This document shows, one piece after another, positions 8,082 through 15,826 of a DNA stretch of 25,799 nt. The stretch is from positions 1-25,799 of IMG/VR virus record IMGVR_UViG_3300031758_000504; one strand, written 5' to 3'. The stretch comes from a virus. Within the stretch, counting starts at the first letter, position 1, and the number at the start of each line of letters is the position of its first letter. The notes under the pieces are model-generated. The model had not been told where the DNA came from and did not search any database. It saw only the letters and a list, made by a program, of their open reading frames with translations. The translations under genes were made by a program, and so were the position numbers.

Positions 8082-8535
8082 ATATGATATTTTTTAATTT
8101 AGTAAATATTTCACTTAACTGGCTATTTAACCATTTTAAACGTTGTCCAAATCGTTTTCCCTCCATTGGTTTTTCCATGTTATTTTCTGGAATATAGTTG
8201 GCTAACGGCTTCATATACTCGCTACCAGTGAGGAATATGAATTTATCTTTTTCTGGGTTTATACCAGCTGATTTCATCTGCTTTACTGTTTCTTCACCCC
8301 ATTTTTCTTTTTCATCTTTAGGCATTTCTTTAAGAGTTTTGTCATAAGGAGCTAACTCTTTAGTTAAAGGTACTAAGTGATGTTTAGCAGATAGGATAAA
8401 CATCTTATCTGGTTTTAATTTCTTTCCGTACTCTAAAGTTTTCTGGAACATTGGAGAAGCAGAATACAGCTCCTGTGCAGGAGCCGTATGATCTAATTTT
8501 GATTTAGTGCAACTTAAAAGTACTATTTTTGCCAT
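8062..8535 (-). CDS. DUF6884-type protein
   Basis: The 157-residue protein carries the hallmarks I know for DUF6884 proteins: LLSCTKSK near the N-terminus (C9, K11, K13), an APAQELYSASPMF segment (about 18-30), FILSAKHHLVP (46-56, with H52/H53) and APYDKTL (62-68). These Cys, Lys, His and Tyr-Asp positions probably line an active site. The family occurs in bacteria and phages, its reaction is not established to my knowledge, and links to nucleoside or base chemistry are only suggestions. A late-type motif lies 18 bases before the ATG, although the surrounding accessory genes mostly use host-type promoters. It is followed by, and overlaps, the 79-residue gene. Confidence 0.8.
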   Translation of the reverse strand: MAKIVLLSCTKSKLDHTAPAQELYSASPMFQKTLEYGKKLKPDKMFILSAKHHLVPLTKELAPYDKTLKEMPKDEKEKWGEETVKQMKSAGINPEKDKFIFLTGSEYMKPLANYIPENNMEKPMEGKRFGQRLKWLNSQLSEIFTKLKNIIYEALKR

Positions 8536-8553
8536 TTATGAGATCTATTTGTC

Positions 8554-8561
8554 ATAAATAT
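8554..8561 (-). promoter_or_regulatory. Late-type promoter motif for the DUF6884 gene
   Basis: On the minus strand this reads ATATTTAT followed by GACAAATAG, ending 18 bases before the ATG at 8535. It begins 3 bases after the stop codon of the 358-residue gene. Confidence 0.5.
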
Positions 8562-8563
8562 TA

Positions 8564-9640
8564 TTATACTGTTATTTCTTTAATTACTTCTCTTCCCATC
8601 ATATGATTAAGATGAACTTTTAAACATTGAGCATAAGTTTCACTATATTGAGGAGCAACTTTATTTAAACCAATAAGTATTTCATCAATAGTGCATCTAT
8701 CATAACGCGTGTATACTTTGAATTTATTTAATTTTTTAATTAAAAATTTATAATTGTTATTACCATTAATTATTCTTAATTTAGGATGAACATTAAAGAT
8801 ATAAGAAAGATATGGTTCTGAAGCTTCATATTCTGAATTAGCCATAATTTCTTTGACCATATTCATATTTTCAATATCATTACTATCAATCATGTTTAAC
8901 ATACTTGAAAATATATCAATATCTAAAGTCATACCTTTATTTACTTCGTTTCCAAGTAAATCATCATACACTACTTCTATATCCCAATCTCGAATATGTT
9001 GAGGTAAATTCATAAAGAATCCATATTGAGAGAATGCTTTAGTATTACCATGATTATTAAATATTACAGCGCCATTAATAGGTTGATATCTAAGTTTTAA
9101 ACCACTAAAATTAGGATCATGCTGAATTGCTTTCTCTAAATTATCTGATTTAACTAAAACATATTCTTCATTAACTGAATCCCACCTACTATTTCCTTTA
9201 GGCATATATTTGCTAAAGTTTTTCTTTAGAACCGCTGTAGGAATTGGATAGTATTGGTCTGTTAGAGCATTTTTAGCATTAAATATTTCATCAATAAAAC
9301 TATTACCAATAACTACAGTATCTAATTCCTTCCATTTACGTCCAAAAGAAATATTTAATTTATTTTCTTCAATATAATTCTTTAATTTAAAAGGAGGTAA
9401 TTGAGATAATTGAGTAGAATATACTTTAGTGTTAGTTTTTAAAGTATTATCTTTCCACCTATCACGTAACTCTTGATATTCAAGAGCTACGCTTTGTGGT
9501 ATAAATAGTGGTTGTTTTCTTTCGTACCAAGTTTTACTAAAAAAAGCAACAGTATTACTTTTGCTATTAATGTTAACATGAAATGTCAAACTAGTAAAAG
9601 ATACTTGTTTATCAATCAGTTGTTTAACTATATCTTCCAT
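8564..9640 (-). CDS. Unknown protein cotranscribed with the MoxR ATPase
   Basis: This 358-residue protein belongs to no family I recognise. It has mixed alpha/beta composition and no signal peptide, membrane segment or clear catalytic motif. Visible elements include an N-terminal beta-rich section (TFHVNINSKSNTVAFFSKTW, about 19-38), a GAVIFNNHGN segment, and a helical C-terminal third with YSETYAQCLKVHLNHMMG. It starts 2 bases after the stop of the MoxR-type ATPase gene, with no promoter of its own, so the two are cotranscribed and probably work together. With the VWA protein just upstream it makes a three-gene set. It could be the substrate, adaptor or effector of the ATPase (inference). 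Confidence 0.75.
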   Translation of the reverse strand: MEDIVKQLIDKQVSFTSLTFHVNINSKSNTVAFFSKTWYERKQPLFIPQSVALEYQELRDRWKDNTLKTNTKVYSTQLSQLPPFKLKNYIEENKLNISFGRKWKELDTVVIGNSFIDEIFNAKNALTDQYYPIPTAVLKKNFSKYMPKGNSRWDSVNEEYVLVKSDNLEKAIQHDPNFSGLKLRYQPINGAVIFNNHGNTKAFSQYGFFMNLPQHIRDWDIEVVYDDLLGNEVNKGMTLDIDIFSSMLNMIDSNDIENMNMVKEIMANSEYEASEPYLSYIFNVHPKLRIINGNNNYKFLIKKLNKFKVYTRYDRCTIDEILIGLNKVAPQYSETYAQCLKVHLNHMMGREVIKEITV

Positions 9641-9642
9641 AA

Positions 9643-10848
9643 TTATTTAGTTAAGAATTTCAATAGTGTTTTATTTAGCATCAATGATTTGAAATTAGCT
9701 GAGTCACCATTGTAGATTTCTTTTACAATTTTGTATTTCAAATCCACAGCGAACAAATCTTCATTCATCAATAATGCTAAACGATCAATAACTGGTTTTT
9801 CAATTTTGTTATGTTTAGCATAGAATAAACTATAGTTTATAATACGTTGTGAGATGATTGATGCTAAATCTGCTCTATATTTATCATCTTTACCAATTGT
9901 ACTCTTTAATTGATTAAGTACATAATCCTCATTTTCATGAGTTAAAATTGATTGTGGTGAAATAATCTTATCTAAACGATTATTAATAAACATTGTGAAC
10001 AATGTTGAGAATTCACCACCAACACTACCTTCACCAATCATTTGAATTAAAGGTAATGTATTTTCAAACGATTCAAGTGATGAAATTGAATTGAAGAATG
10101 TAGTAATACTTCTTGAGTTGGTATTTGTAGTAACTAGTTCTGGATGTTTCAACAAGAAGTTAATACAACGACTATCTACTTGAGCATTCTCAGCCCACTC
10201 ACTCCAACAATTAATATCAAATTTCAAATTAGTTGAGATGAATCGTGTTTTTTGAGCGTTGTCAATACTATTTACTAAATACTCACCGTTATCAGGATTA
10301 CTTGTAAGAATGATATGCCAATCTTTTGGTAGTTCCCAACTAATATATTGTTGGCGGTCAATCAATTCCATTACAGCTTGAATGAAACGAATATCAGCGC
10401 GATTCCAGTCATCCAAAAGTAGAATACCACCACTTGATTTACCACTAATCCATTCAGGTGGACAGTAACTCATTCGATTTAAACCAGTAGAACGATAACC
10501 AAGTCGTGTATACTCTTCCATAGCATGTTCATCTATCCAACGAATAGTCTCATCATTCTTCATTTCGAACTGGCGAATTGGAAATCCTACTAAGTCACCT
10601 AATTCCTCAATTTGTGCTAAGTTCAACTTAACAAAGTTCAAATCTAATTCTTTAGCTAACTGAACAATAGTTGATGTTTTACCAATACCTGAGTCACCAA
10701 CTACTTCAACTGCTACAGGTGGTTTGCCTCCTTCTTGTAAGTAACGGTTGTTTTTAATAATGTGTTTTAGAAATTCTTTTGCTTCTTTAACATTCAAATC
10801 TACTTGACGTGAAGCATTACTTTTGCTTGTTGATTTTGTTTTTGCCAT
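9643..10848 (-). CDS. MoxR-type AAA+ ATPase
   Basis: This AAA+ ATPase is probably a hexameric remodelling chaperone that works with a VWA-domain partner, as RavA works with ViaA in E. coli. In 401 residues it shows Walker A GDSGIGKTS (51-59), a MoxR-like AQIEELGDLVGFP segment (78-90), Walker B GILLLDDWNRAD (141-152), sensor 1 LTSNPDNGEY with N184, and a likely arginine finger at R202 (AQKTRF). The N-terminal 15 residues are Ser/Lys-rich and likely disordered. The gene lies directly after the VWA/metallopeptidase gene. It has its own host-type promoter (TATATTAA 23 bases before the ATG) and is followed 2 bases later by the 358-residue gene. Confidence 0.9.
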   Translation of the reverse strand: MAKTKSTSKSNASRQVDLNVKEAKEFLKHIIKNNRYLQEGGKPPVAVEVVGDSGIGKTSTIVQLAKELDLNFVKLNLAQIEELGDLVGFPIRQFEMKNDETIRWIDEHAMEEYTRLGYRSTGLNRMSYCPPEWISGKSSGGILLLDDWNRADIRFIQAVMELIDRQQYISWELPKDWHIILTSNPDNGEYLVNSIDNAQKTRFISTNLKFDINCWSEWAENAQVDSRCINFLLKHPELVTTNTNSRSITTFFNSISSLESFENTLPLIQMIGEGSVGGEFSTLFTMFINNRLDKIISPQSILTHENEDYVLNQLKSTIGKDDKYRADLASIISQRIINYSLFYAKHNKIEKPVIDRLALLMNEDLFAVDLKYKIVKEIYNGDSANFKSLMLNKTLLKFLTK

Positions 10849-10871
10849 TTTTATAACCTATTTATTTTTTA

Positions 10872-10903
10872 TTAATATAATATTTAATTTTTGAAGAGCC
10901 AAA
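10872..10903 (-). promoter_or_regulatory. Host-type promoter for the MoxR ATPase gene
   Basis: On the minus strand TTTGGC begins immediately after the TAG stop of the VWA gene. TTTG and TATATTAA are separated by exactly 20 bases, with 23 bases to the ATG. No terminator separates the two genes, so transcription from the VWA promoter can add to it. Confidence 0.7.
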
Positions 10904-12085
10904 CTAGTATTGAATTTTGATTGTATGACCCCAACTTTGTTTTACTGTTTCCATATCTGCTCCAGCTTTACACAACACCATCATTGTTGGTTTATATGAA
11001 CGAACATTACGTTCTCCAATAAAACCATCAGTTAAAATAATCAAACTGCTATAATGACGCTGTTCATTAAAATACTCAATAATTGGATTCATATCTGTAC
11101 CACCTCTACCTCTAACTGCTTCAGGCATCTTACCATCATACTCCCATGTTCTATGAATAGCAGCGTCACATTCAGCAATAGTAATTTTGATACCTGTTTT
11201 CCACATATGATATATTTCATTGAAAAACTCAACTAAATCTGCATCACTAACAGAACCTGATGTATCTATTCCGACTAAAACATGTTTTTTAGTTTTAATC
11301 TTTAACGCTGGATTTTCTGAGAAACGTTTATTTAGTTTTCTACGTGTTTTCTTAGTATAAGTTTTATTTGAAGTACCAAAGAAACGTCTAAAATATGCTT
11401 TCCAATCATATGAAGGTGGCACTACTTCAAACAAACTATTAATAAATGACTCTAACTCAGACGGAACAAATCCTCTTGAACGGTCTTTATTAGATTCTAC
11501 AATTTCTTTAATTTGATGTTTAATCTGATTAGCAACTAATTTCTTTTCAGCATCAGTTAAACTTTCAAATTCTTTCCATGTTGGATGTAGTCCATCTCCT
11601 CCTTTTAAAGCATTCATTAAAGCATCTAGTTTAGGACTAGTACCATTTTTCTGTGCTTGTTTTAACAGATCATAATATACTCTTGTACCGGCTTTAAGAG
11701 GTAAATTTAACTCTGGAAATGATGATGGTAGGAGAATATCATCTGTTGGGTGAAATGCAGGTTCAATGTATTGATTGATTTCAATATCTGCTGCTACATT
11801 GTGAAGTTCATGATCATCAAATCTATCTCTGTCTTCTAAGTGATTGAAACATATATGTAACAATTCATGTTTCAAAAGACCGATTTTTTGATTGTCTCCT
11901 TTTAAAGAATTCCAAAATTCTTCATTAACTGCTAATTGATAGTTAATATTGTTTTTACAAACACCGGCTGTTGGGACATCTTTACGTACTACTTTGTTAA
12001 GAGTAGATAAAAACACACCATAAAACGGTTCTTTAAACATTAGTAACTTACCAATCTTACTAAGATCGTCGTGTACTGCTGACAT
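10904..12085 (-). CDS. Metallopeptidase-like / VWA domain protein (DUF2201 type)
   Basis: The 393-residue protein has two parts. The N-terminal half has a zinc-peptidase motif HELLH at 73-77, followed by a C-terminal ligand region HNVAADIEIN (95-104), as in DUF2201 putative metallopeptidases. The C-terminal half (about 268-393) is a von Willebrand A domain with a complete metal-ion-dependent adhesion site: DTSGS (D274, S276, S278), T330 in GRGGTDM, and D353 in LTDG. A basic stretch (about 241-256, KTYTKKTRRKLNKRF) links them. In bacteria this type of protein is commonly paired with a MoxR ATPase, which is the next gene here. A host-type promoter lies 18 bases before the ATG. Whether the peptidase is active cannot be told from sequence, but its motif residues are intact. 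Confidence 0.9.
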   Translation of the reverse strand: MSAVHDDLSKIGKLLMFKEPFYGVFLSTLNKVVRKDVPTAGVCKNNINYQLAVNEEFWNSLKGDNQKIGLLKHELLHICFNHLEDRDRFDDHELHNVAADIEINQYIEPAFHPTDDILLPSSFPELNLPLKAGTRVYYDLLKQAQKNGTSPKLDALMNALKGGDGLHPTWKEFESLTDAEKKLVANQIKHQIKEIVESNKDRSRGFVPSELESFINSLFEVVPPSYDWKAYFRRFFGTSNKTYTKKTRRKLNKRFSENPALKIKTKKHVLVGIDTSGSVSDADLVEFFNEIYHMWKTGIKITIAECDAAIHRTWEYDGKMPEAVRGRGGTDMNPIIEYFNEQRHYSSLIILTDGFIGERNVRSYKPTMMVLCKAGADMETVKQSWGHTIKIQY

Positions 12086-12103
12086 ATTTTAATTATTTAT
12101 ATT

Positions 12104-12135
12104 TAAATATAACAAGAAAGCCTGGCGAGGCCAAG
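12104..12135 (-). promoter_or_regulatory. Host-type promoter for the VWA gene, overlapping a hairpin
   Basis: On the minus strand CTTGGC and TATATTTA have exactly 20 bases between CTTG and TATATTTA, then 18 bases to the ATG. The -33 element forms part of the left arm of the terminator-like hairpin that follows the FAD gene. Confidence 0.7.
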
Positions 12136-12140
12136 CTTTC
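12116..12140 (-). terminator. Terminator-like hairpin after the FAD oxidoreductase gene
   Basis: On the minus strand GAAAGCTTGGC pairs with GCCAGGCTTTC around the loop CTC: 11 pairs with one T-G wobble. It begins 26 bases after the FAD gene stop. The tail (TTGTTATATTT) is only moderately U-rich. Confidence 0.65.
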
Positions 12141-12165
12141 ACTTTAAAAATATGCTGAATAGTGT

Positions 12166-13446
12166 TTATAGTAAACTCTCAGCTACATAAATACCATGAG
12201 CACCTGATACTGTGATACCACGAGCACTTAAAGCATCTCCTACAAAATAAACATTTTCATGTTCTACTAATGATAAATCCATATAATTTACTAATGGTTC
12301 AGGAGACAAATATTTTACCTCTGGTATATACATTCCCCAATCATCACCAAATTGAAATACTTCATTCATTTGTTCAATAAAAGTACCAATGTATGTAGCA
12401 TATTGTCCTAGTACTTCATAAAATACTTCTAAACTAGATATTTGATATGCTGATACAGTATTACCTTCTGATGTTATACCTGGTGTACGTGTTTTATTTG
12501 GTGAATAATATAATCCTTTTCCATCCACCTGTAGTTTATTTACTACTTCTCTTGACCATTCAAATGGATTTTCAATACCTTTAATCTCCATTAAGATACC
12601 AAAATTAGTCATATCATTTCTAAACTCCTCACCTTTCTTAGCATGACCATTATAAGTAATATCACCATATGTTTCCTCTACTGCTACATAAGCCGCGTTA
12701 TTATTAGTACAGAATGAGCGTAATGATACATTATCAAACTTTTGATATAGTTTAAAATCATAGCTGATATCGATTAGTTTTTGGAAGTATTTTTGTGGTG
12801 CTTCAAAACGGACTCCAATTTGCACTGATTTTGGTTCTGTTGGTAGATTATAATCATTTGATAGTTGTTGAGCAAAATCAATACCTGATTTACCTACTGC
12901 AAAAATAAGTTTATCGTATTTTAATGTAGTATTATGAGTATAAAGTGTACTATGATTAAAATCAATATCATCTACTTCAGTCTCCCACTCAAATTTCACA
13001 CCTCTATCAACTAAATAAGTATACCAATTGATAGCAATCTCATGTAGATAATTTGAACCAATATGCCATACTGGGAATAATCTTAATCCAAAGTGTGGTT
13101 TGATAAAATCAGGTTCTTCTTGTGGATCAGAACAAAATATTTCTTCTGGTTTAGGATGGAATCGTCTAAAGTTATTAATAACTTGATCCATCAATTTCAT
13201 TGCTTTTTCTTCACCACAATATTTTGATAATTGACCTCCAATTGCAGTATGGTAAGTTAATTTACCATCACTCCACCCTCCCGCACCTAACATACCTGTC
13301 ATCACCTCCTCAGGTTTACGTTTAAACGGGTCATTACCTTTGTCTATAATGGTGATAAGTTCACCTGGATAACCTTTATCGACAAGTGTAGTAGCTGCAT
13401 TTATACCAGCTACTCCTGCGCCTACAATAACTATTTTTTTATTCAT
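12166..13446 (-). CDS. FAD-dependent dehydrogenase (COG2509-like)
   Basis: This flavoprotein has an N-terminal Rossmann motif (IVIVGAGVAGINAA, with GxGxxG starting 9 residues from the chosen start), an acidic residue after the second strand (IIDKG), a PKSVQIGVRFEAP segment and a C-terminal FAD-closing motif (NVYFVGDALSARGITVSGAHG). The FCTNNNAAYVAVEE region recalls the FCMCPGG segment of uncharacterised COG2509 dehydrogenases, but the usual Cys and Gly pair is not conserved. The ATG at 13446 is preferred (426 residues). Another ATG at 13455 would lie only 8 bases after the promoter -7 element, against 14-23 elsewhere. The substrate is unknown. It is unusual in a phage and may be an auxiliary metabolic gene acquired from a bacterium. 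It is monocistronic, with a host-type promoter before it and a hairpin after it. Confidence 0.85.
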   Translation of the reverse strand: MNKKIVIVGAGVAGINAATTLVDKGYPGELITIIDKGNDPFKRKPEEVMTGMLGAGGWSDGKLTYHTAIGGQLSKYCGEEKAMKLMDQVINNFRRFHPKPEEIFCSDPQEEPDFIKPHFGLRLFPVWHIGSNYLHEIAINWYTYLVDRGVKFEWETEVDDIDFNHSTLYTHNTTLKYDKLIFAVGKSGIDFAQQLSNDYNLPTEPKSVQIGVRFEAPQKYFQKLIDISYDFKLYQKFDNVSLRSFCTNNNAAYVAVEETYGDITYNGHAKKGEEFRNDMTNFGILMEIKGIENPFEWSREVVNKLQVDGKGLYYSPNKTRTPGITSEGNTVSAYQISSLEVFYEVLGQYATYIGTFIEQMNEVFQFGDDWGMYIPEVKYLSPEPLVNYMDLSLVEHENVYFVGDALSARGITVSGAHGIYVAESLL

Positions 13447-13463
13447 TCTTCTCATTGTTTAAT

Positions 13464-13494
13464 ATAATATAATAAATTTATTTTTAAAGCCAAA
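13464..13494 (-). promoter_or_regulatory. Host-type promoter for the FAD oxidoreductase gene
   Basis: On the minus strand TTTGGC is followed by TATATTAT, with 19 bases between TTTG and TATATTAT, then 17 bases to the preferred ATG at 13446. The -33 element follows the terminator-like hairpin at 13509-13530. Confidence 0.65.
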
Positions 13495-13508
13495 CTAAGG
13501 ATAGAGAA

Positions 13509-13530
13509 GGCCCAATCATTTGATTGGGCC
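13509..13530 (-). terminator. Strong hairpin after the 293-residue gene
   Basis: GGCCCAATCA pairs perfectly with TGATTGGGCC around a 2-base centre, making a 10-bp perfect inverted repeat in a very AT-rich gap. On the minus strand it is followed by TTCTCTATCCTT, a weak U-tract. A bidirectional or partial terminator is the likely role. Confidence 0.65.
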
Positions 13531-13587
13531 ACAGCTCCATTTTTAGTTTTTAGTTAAAGCGACCGGCTATGAATCAGTCTATATATT

Positions 13588-14469
13588 TTAAGCGTTCCAT
13601 CCTAAATTACGGAGCATATCTTGATCATCCATCCCATAATTACTCTGATTTGATGAAGATGATTTTAACCATCCAGAAACAGCTTTTACTGCTTCATCAA
13701 AGGTCATATGCTCTCCAAAATCAAGACTAGAGTCATTTGAATTTATCACCCATACATTAGAGTTCTCATCATATTGATCTTGATATACATCGTCAACTCC
13801 AATTGCTATTTCTTGTTTTCCTTTTTTGTAAGTTAACATATCCATATCTCCATCTGTGTCTGATACACTAGGTAACCATGAAATTGAGCGGTATGGTTTA
13901 ATATTCCCACTTACTCCTGTGCTTTGTTTTATATAATCCATCAGATCATTGATGGCCTCGTATGCTGGTGGGGTGTAGTTTTCAACTAATCTTCTTTTTT
14001 GATTATATTGAGACTCTGTAATGACACCTGCTAATTTTTGCATTTTAAGGAATGATTCATTTAAAGATTCATCTTTCATACCCATTTTATCCATATTATA
14101 TGTTTCTTCAACATATGTTTCATCCATTGCATCTACTGTTTCATCAACAGATTCTTCTTTATCTGTTTCAGCATCAGTGGTTACTTCTTTACCTTTTTTC
14201 TTAGCTTTTTGCTTTTCAAGCTTTTCTTTAGTTTTCTTAAGATCTTTTAATTTCTTTTTAAGCTCATTAAGTTTACCTTCATCTACTAACTCTTTAACTT
14301 CTTCTAAGTTTTCAGCTTTAGTAATTTTGTCTTCACAAGTTTTGATAGCTTTATCATATTCAGCTAATCTAGCTTCCATAGCAGCAGCTTCAGCTACAGC
14401 TTCAATTTCTTTAATATGGTCTTTAACTGACTCTCTTATAAGGGAACGTAATTTTTCTACTTTATTCAT
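13588..14469 (-). CDS. KMQK-motif protein with N-terminal coiled coil
   Basis: The 293-residue protein combines both leader types of this window. The N-terminus is a charged helix (MNKVEKLRSLIRESVKDHIK, followed by E: I-K-E). A long Lys/Glu coiled coil follows (about 30-95), then an acidic linker (96-138). At residues 142-152 comes KMQKLAGVITE, nearly the same as the first 17 residues of two other proteins. The C-terminal 125 residues form a separate domain with aromatic and acidic residues (DVYQDQYDENSNVWVIN and a GEHMTFDEAVKAVSGWL helix). This looks like a fusion of a coiled-coil leader to a KMQK-type protein. It is monocistronic, with a late-type motif 15 bases before the ATG and a hairpin downstream. 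A packaged or structural role is inferred. Confidence 0.8.
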   Translation of the reverse strand: MNKVEKLRSLIRESVKDHIKEIEAVAEAAAMEARLAEYDKAIKTCEDKITKAENLEEVKELVDEGKLNELKKKLKDLKKTKEKLEKQKAKKKGKEVTTDAETDKEESVDETVDAMDETYVEETYNMDKMGMKDESLNESFLKMQKLAGVITESQYNQKRRLVENYTPPAYEAINDLMDYIKQSTGVSGNIKPYRSISWLPSVSDTDGDMDMLTYKKGKQEIAIGVDDVYQDQYDENSNVWVINSNDSSLDFGEHMTFDEAVKAVSGWLKSSSSNQSNYGMDDQDMLRNLGWNA

Positions 14470-14484
14470 TTTTAAGTTTTGTTT

Positions 14485-14492
14485 ATAAATAT
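14485..14492 (-). promoter_or_regulatory. Late-type promoter motif for the 293-residue gene
   Basis: On the minus strand this reads CATATTTATAAACAAAAC, with the core ending 15 bases before the ATG at 14469. Confidence 0.6.
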
Positions 14493-14503
14493 GTTGGGGT
14501 TTA

Positions 14504-15826
14504 TTAAACTGTTTTCTTTTCTACTGGTTTATTTAATTTAAAGTTTCTTACACCTTTAACTGCTCTAATATCTTTAAACATGTTTTGTAAATCATCATCT
14601 GAAAATCCAGTTGGGAATGGATGTGGATCTACTTTTATTTTTAAAATAGTACCATAATTTGGGTTACTAAAAGCAGTGTCTTCTGGGTTTATGTCTTTAG
14701 AAGATACAATTGTAATACCAGCTATAGCTCTAATATCAGATAAGATGTCTTTTTGAGGGCGTTCTTCTGTATTAGTGTAAAGGTATCCTTCAATATTGTA
14801 TTGAGTTGATTCCTCTTTAATAAGTTTATATAAATTAGTTAATTTAGTAGATTCATTAATCCCTAATTGTCTTAATTGGTCTCCTGAATCTTTTCTTTGT
14901 AAATAACCTTGCATTCTTTCTAATTTGTCTTCAATCCAAACTATTTGTTCTTCACTTAATGGTCTATCTGCTACAATATTACCTATAAATGAGAAAAATT
15001 TTTCCTCAGGTTCTAATTTAAGAACAGATATGTAAAAAAGAACAAATGTTCTTGGATCAATATCTGAAGGAGTAAATGCATTGTATATTGTCTCTAGTTT
15101 ACTAAAGATTATAGGTCCATAACGAATGTCTAATGGTTCATTTTCTAATTTATCTACTCTACTTATAGTAGCTAATTTTTCTTCCTCACTACCTGAGAGA
15201 CCAGATTGTGCTATTATGCTCCAATATCCTTTTAAAATTTCATGGACCAACATTGGAAAACAGAGAGCAGTAGCTTTAATCCCTAAAGCTTCAGTAACAA
15301 TTTGTGAAGAGCCTCCTATAGAACTATGACCTGAAGCTATAGCTGCTAACATCATATTAATAGCTTGATCATTATTATATACACCAAATGTATTATTCAT
15401 AATTTGGTTATATTTTTCATATAATGAGGGATTAATAGAATTTATTTTTTGTATTACTCGTTCTTTTTGGAATATTTTATACAATTCTTTAACTGAGGCT
15501 CCTTGTGCTAACGCGTTAGCAACTCTTCGTTTTTTGTCTTGAAGTGTATTTTCTTGAAGAGTAACATTACTCACTATCTTAGCTTCAATATTAATATTGT
15601 CTGATACTAAAGTTGGATAATGATTTTTGACTATTTCAATAGCTAATTGCTCTAATTGAGATTTATAAGATGATTCAGCTGAAATTATCTCATTTAGTAG
15701 TCTTTGGGAAGACATCATAACACTCATAAGAGTTTGATTCCCAAGCATAATTTGAGCACTCTCAGTTGATTTAGCATTTAGTTTGGCTAAAGTTTCAGAG
15801 TCAAATATGTCTTGGTAATTAGGCAT
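14504..15826 (-). CDS. Virion-type protein with a ferredoxin-like C-terminal domain
   Basis: The 440-residue protein is mostly helical up to about residue 345. A C-terminal domain of about 80 residues follows, with a beta-alpha-beta pattern: DILSDIRAIAGITIVSS, then LKIKVDPHPF, then FKDIRAVKGVRNFKL. I recognise this arrangement (helix, 'G-I/V-x-x-V' strand, 'K-I-x-x-D-P-x-P-F' strand) from uncharacterised structural proteins of many tailed phages, and it suggests a ferredoxin-like fold. A central Ala/Gly/Ser-rich segment (MLAAIASGHSSIGGSS) could be a turn or a short hydrophobic patch. It overlaps the preceding 81-residue gene by 8 bases and shares its transcript. The position in the late block and the length suggest a structural or internal head protein. 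No enzyme motif is visible. Confidence 0.8.
   Translation of the reverse strand: MPNYQDIFDSETLAKLNAKSTESAQIMLGNQTLMSVMMSSQRLLNEIISAESSYKSQLEQLAIEIVKNHYPTLVSDNINIEAKIVSNVTLQENTLQDKKRRVANALAQGASVKELYKIFQKERVIQKINSINPSLYEKYNQIMNNTFGVYNNDQAINMMLAAIASGHSSIGGSSQIVTEALGIKATALCFPMLVHEILKGYWSIIAQSGLSGSEEEKLATISRVDKLENEPLDIRYGPIIFSKLETIYNAFTPSDIDPRTFVLFYISVLKLEPEEKFFSFIGNIVADRPLSEEQIVWIEDKLERMQGYLQRKDSGDQLRQLGINESTKLTNLYKLIKEESTQYNIEGYLYTNTEERPQKDILSDIRAIAGITIVSSKDINPEDTAFSNPNYGTILKIKVDPHPFPTGFSDDDLQNMFKDIRAVKGVRNFKLNKPVEKKTV

Noticed and set aside
13531-13587. Possible tRNA or small RNA between the hairpin and the 293-residue gene
   Set aside because: Apart from the 10-bp hairpin I could fold no cloverleaf and found no CCA-type end or T-loop sequence. 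I found no tRNA anywhere in the window.
14021-14488. Plus-strand open frame of 155 codons rich in Ser, Phe and Leu
   Set aside because: It mirrors the Lys/Glu coiled coil of the 293-residue gene. Ser/Phe/Leu composition is what antisense of Lys/Glu-rich DNA gives.
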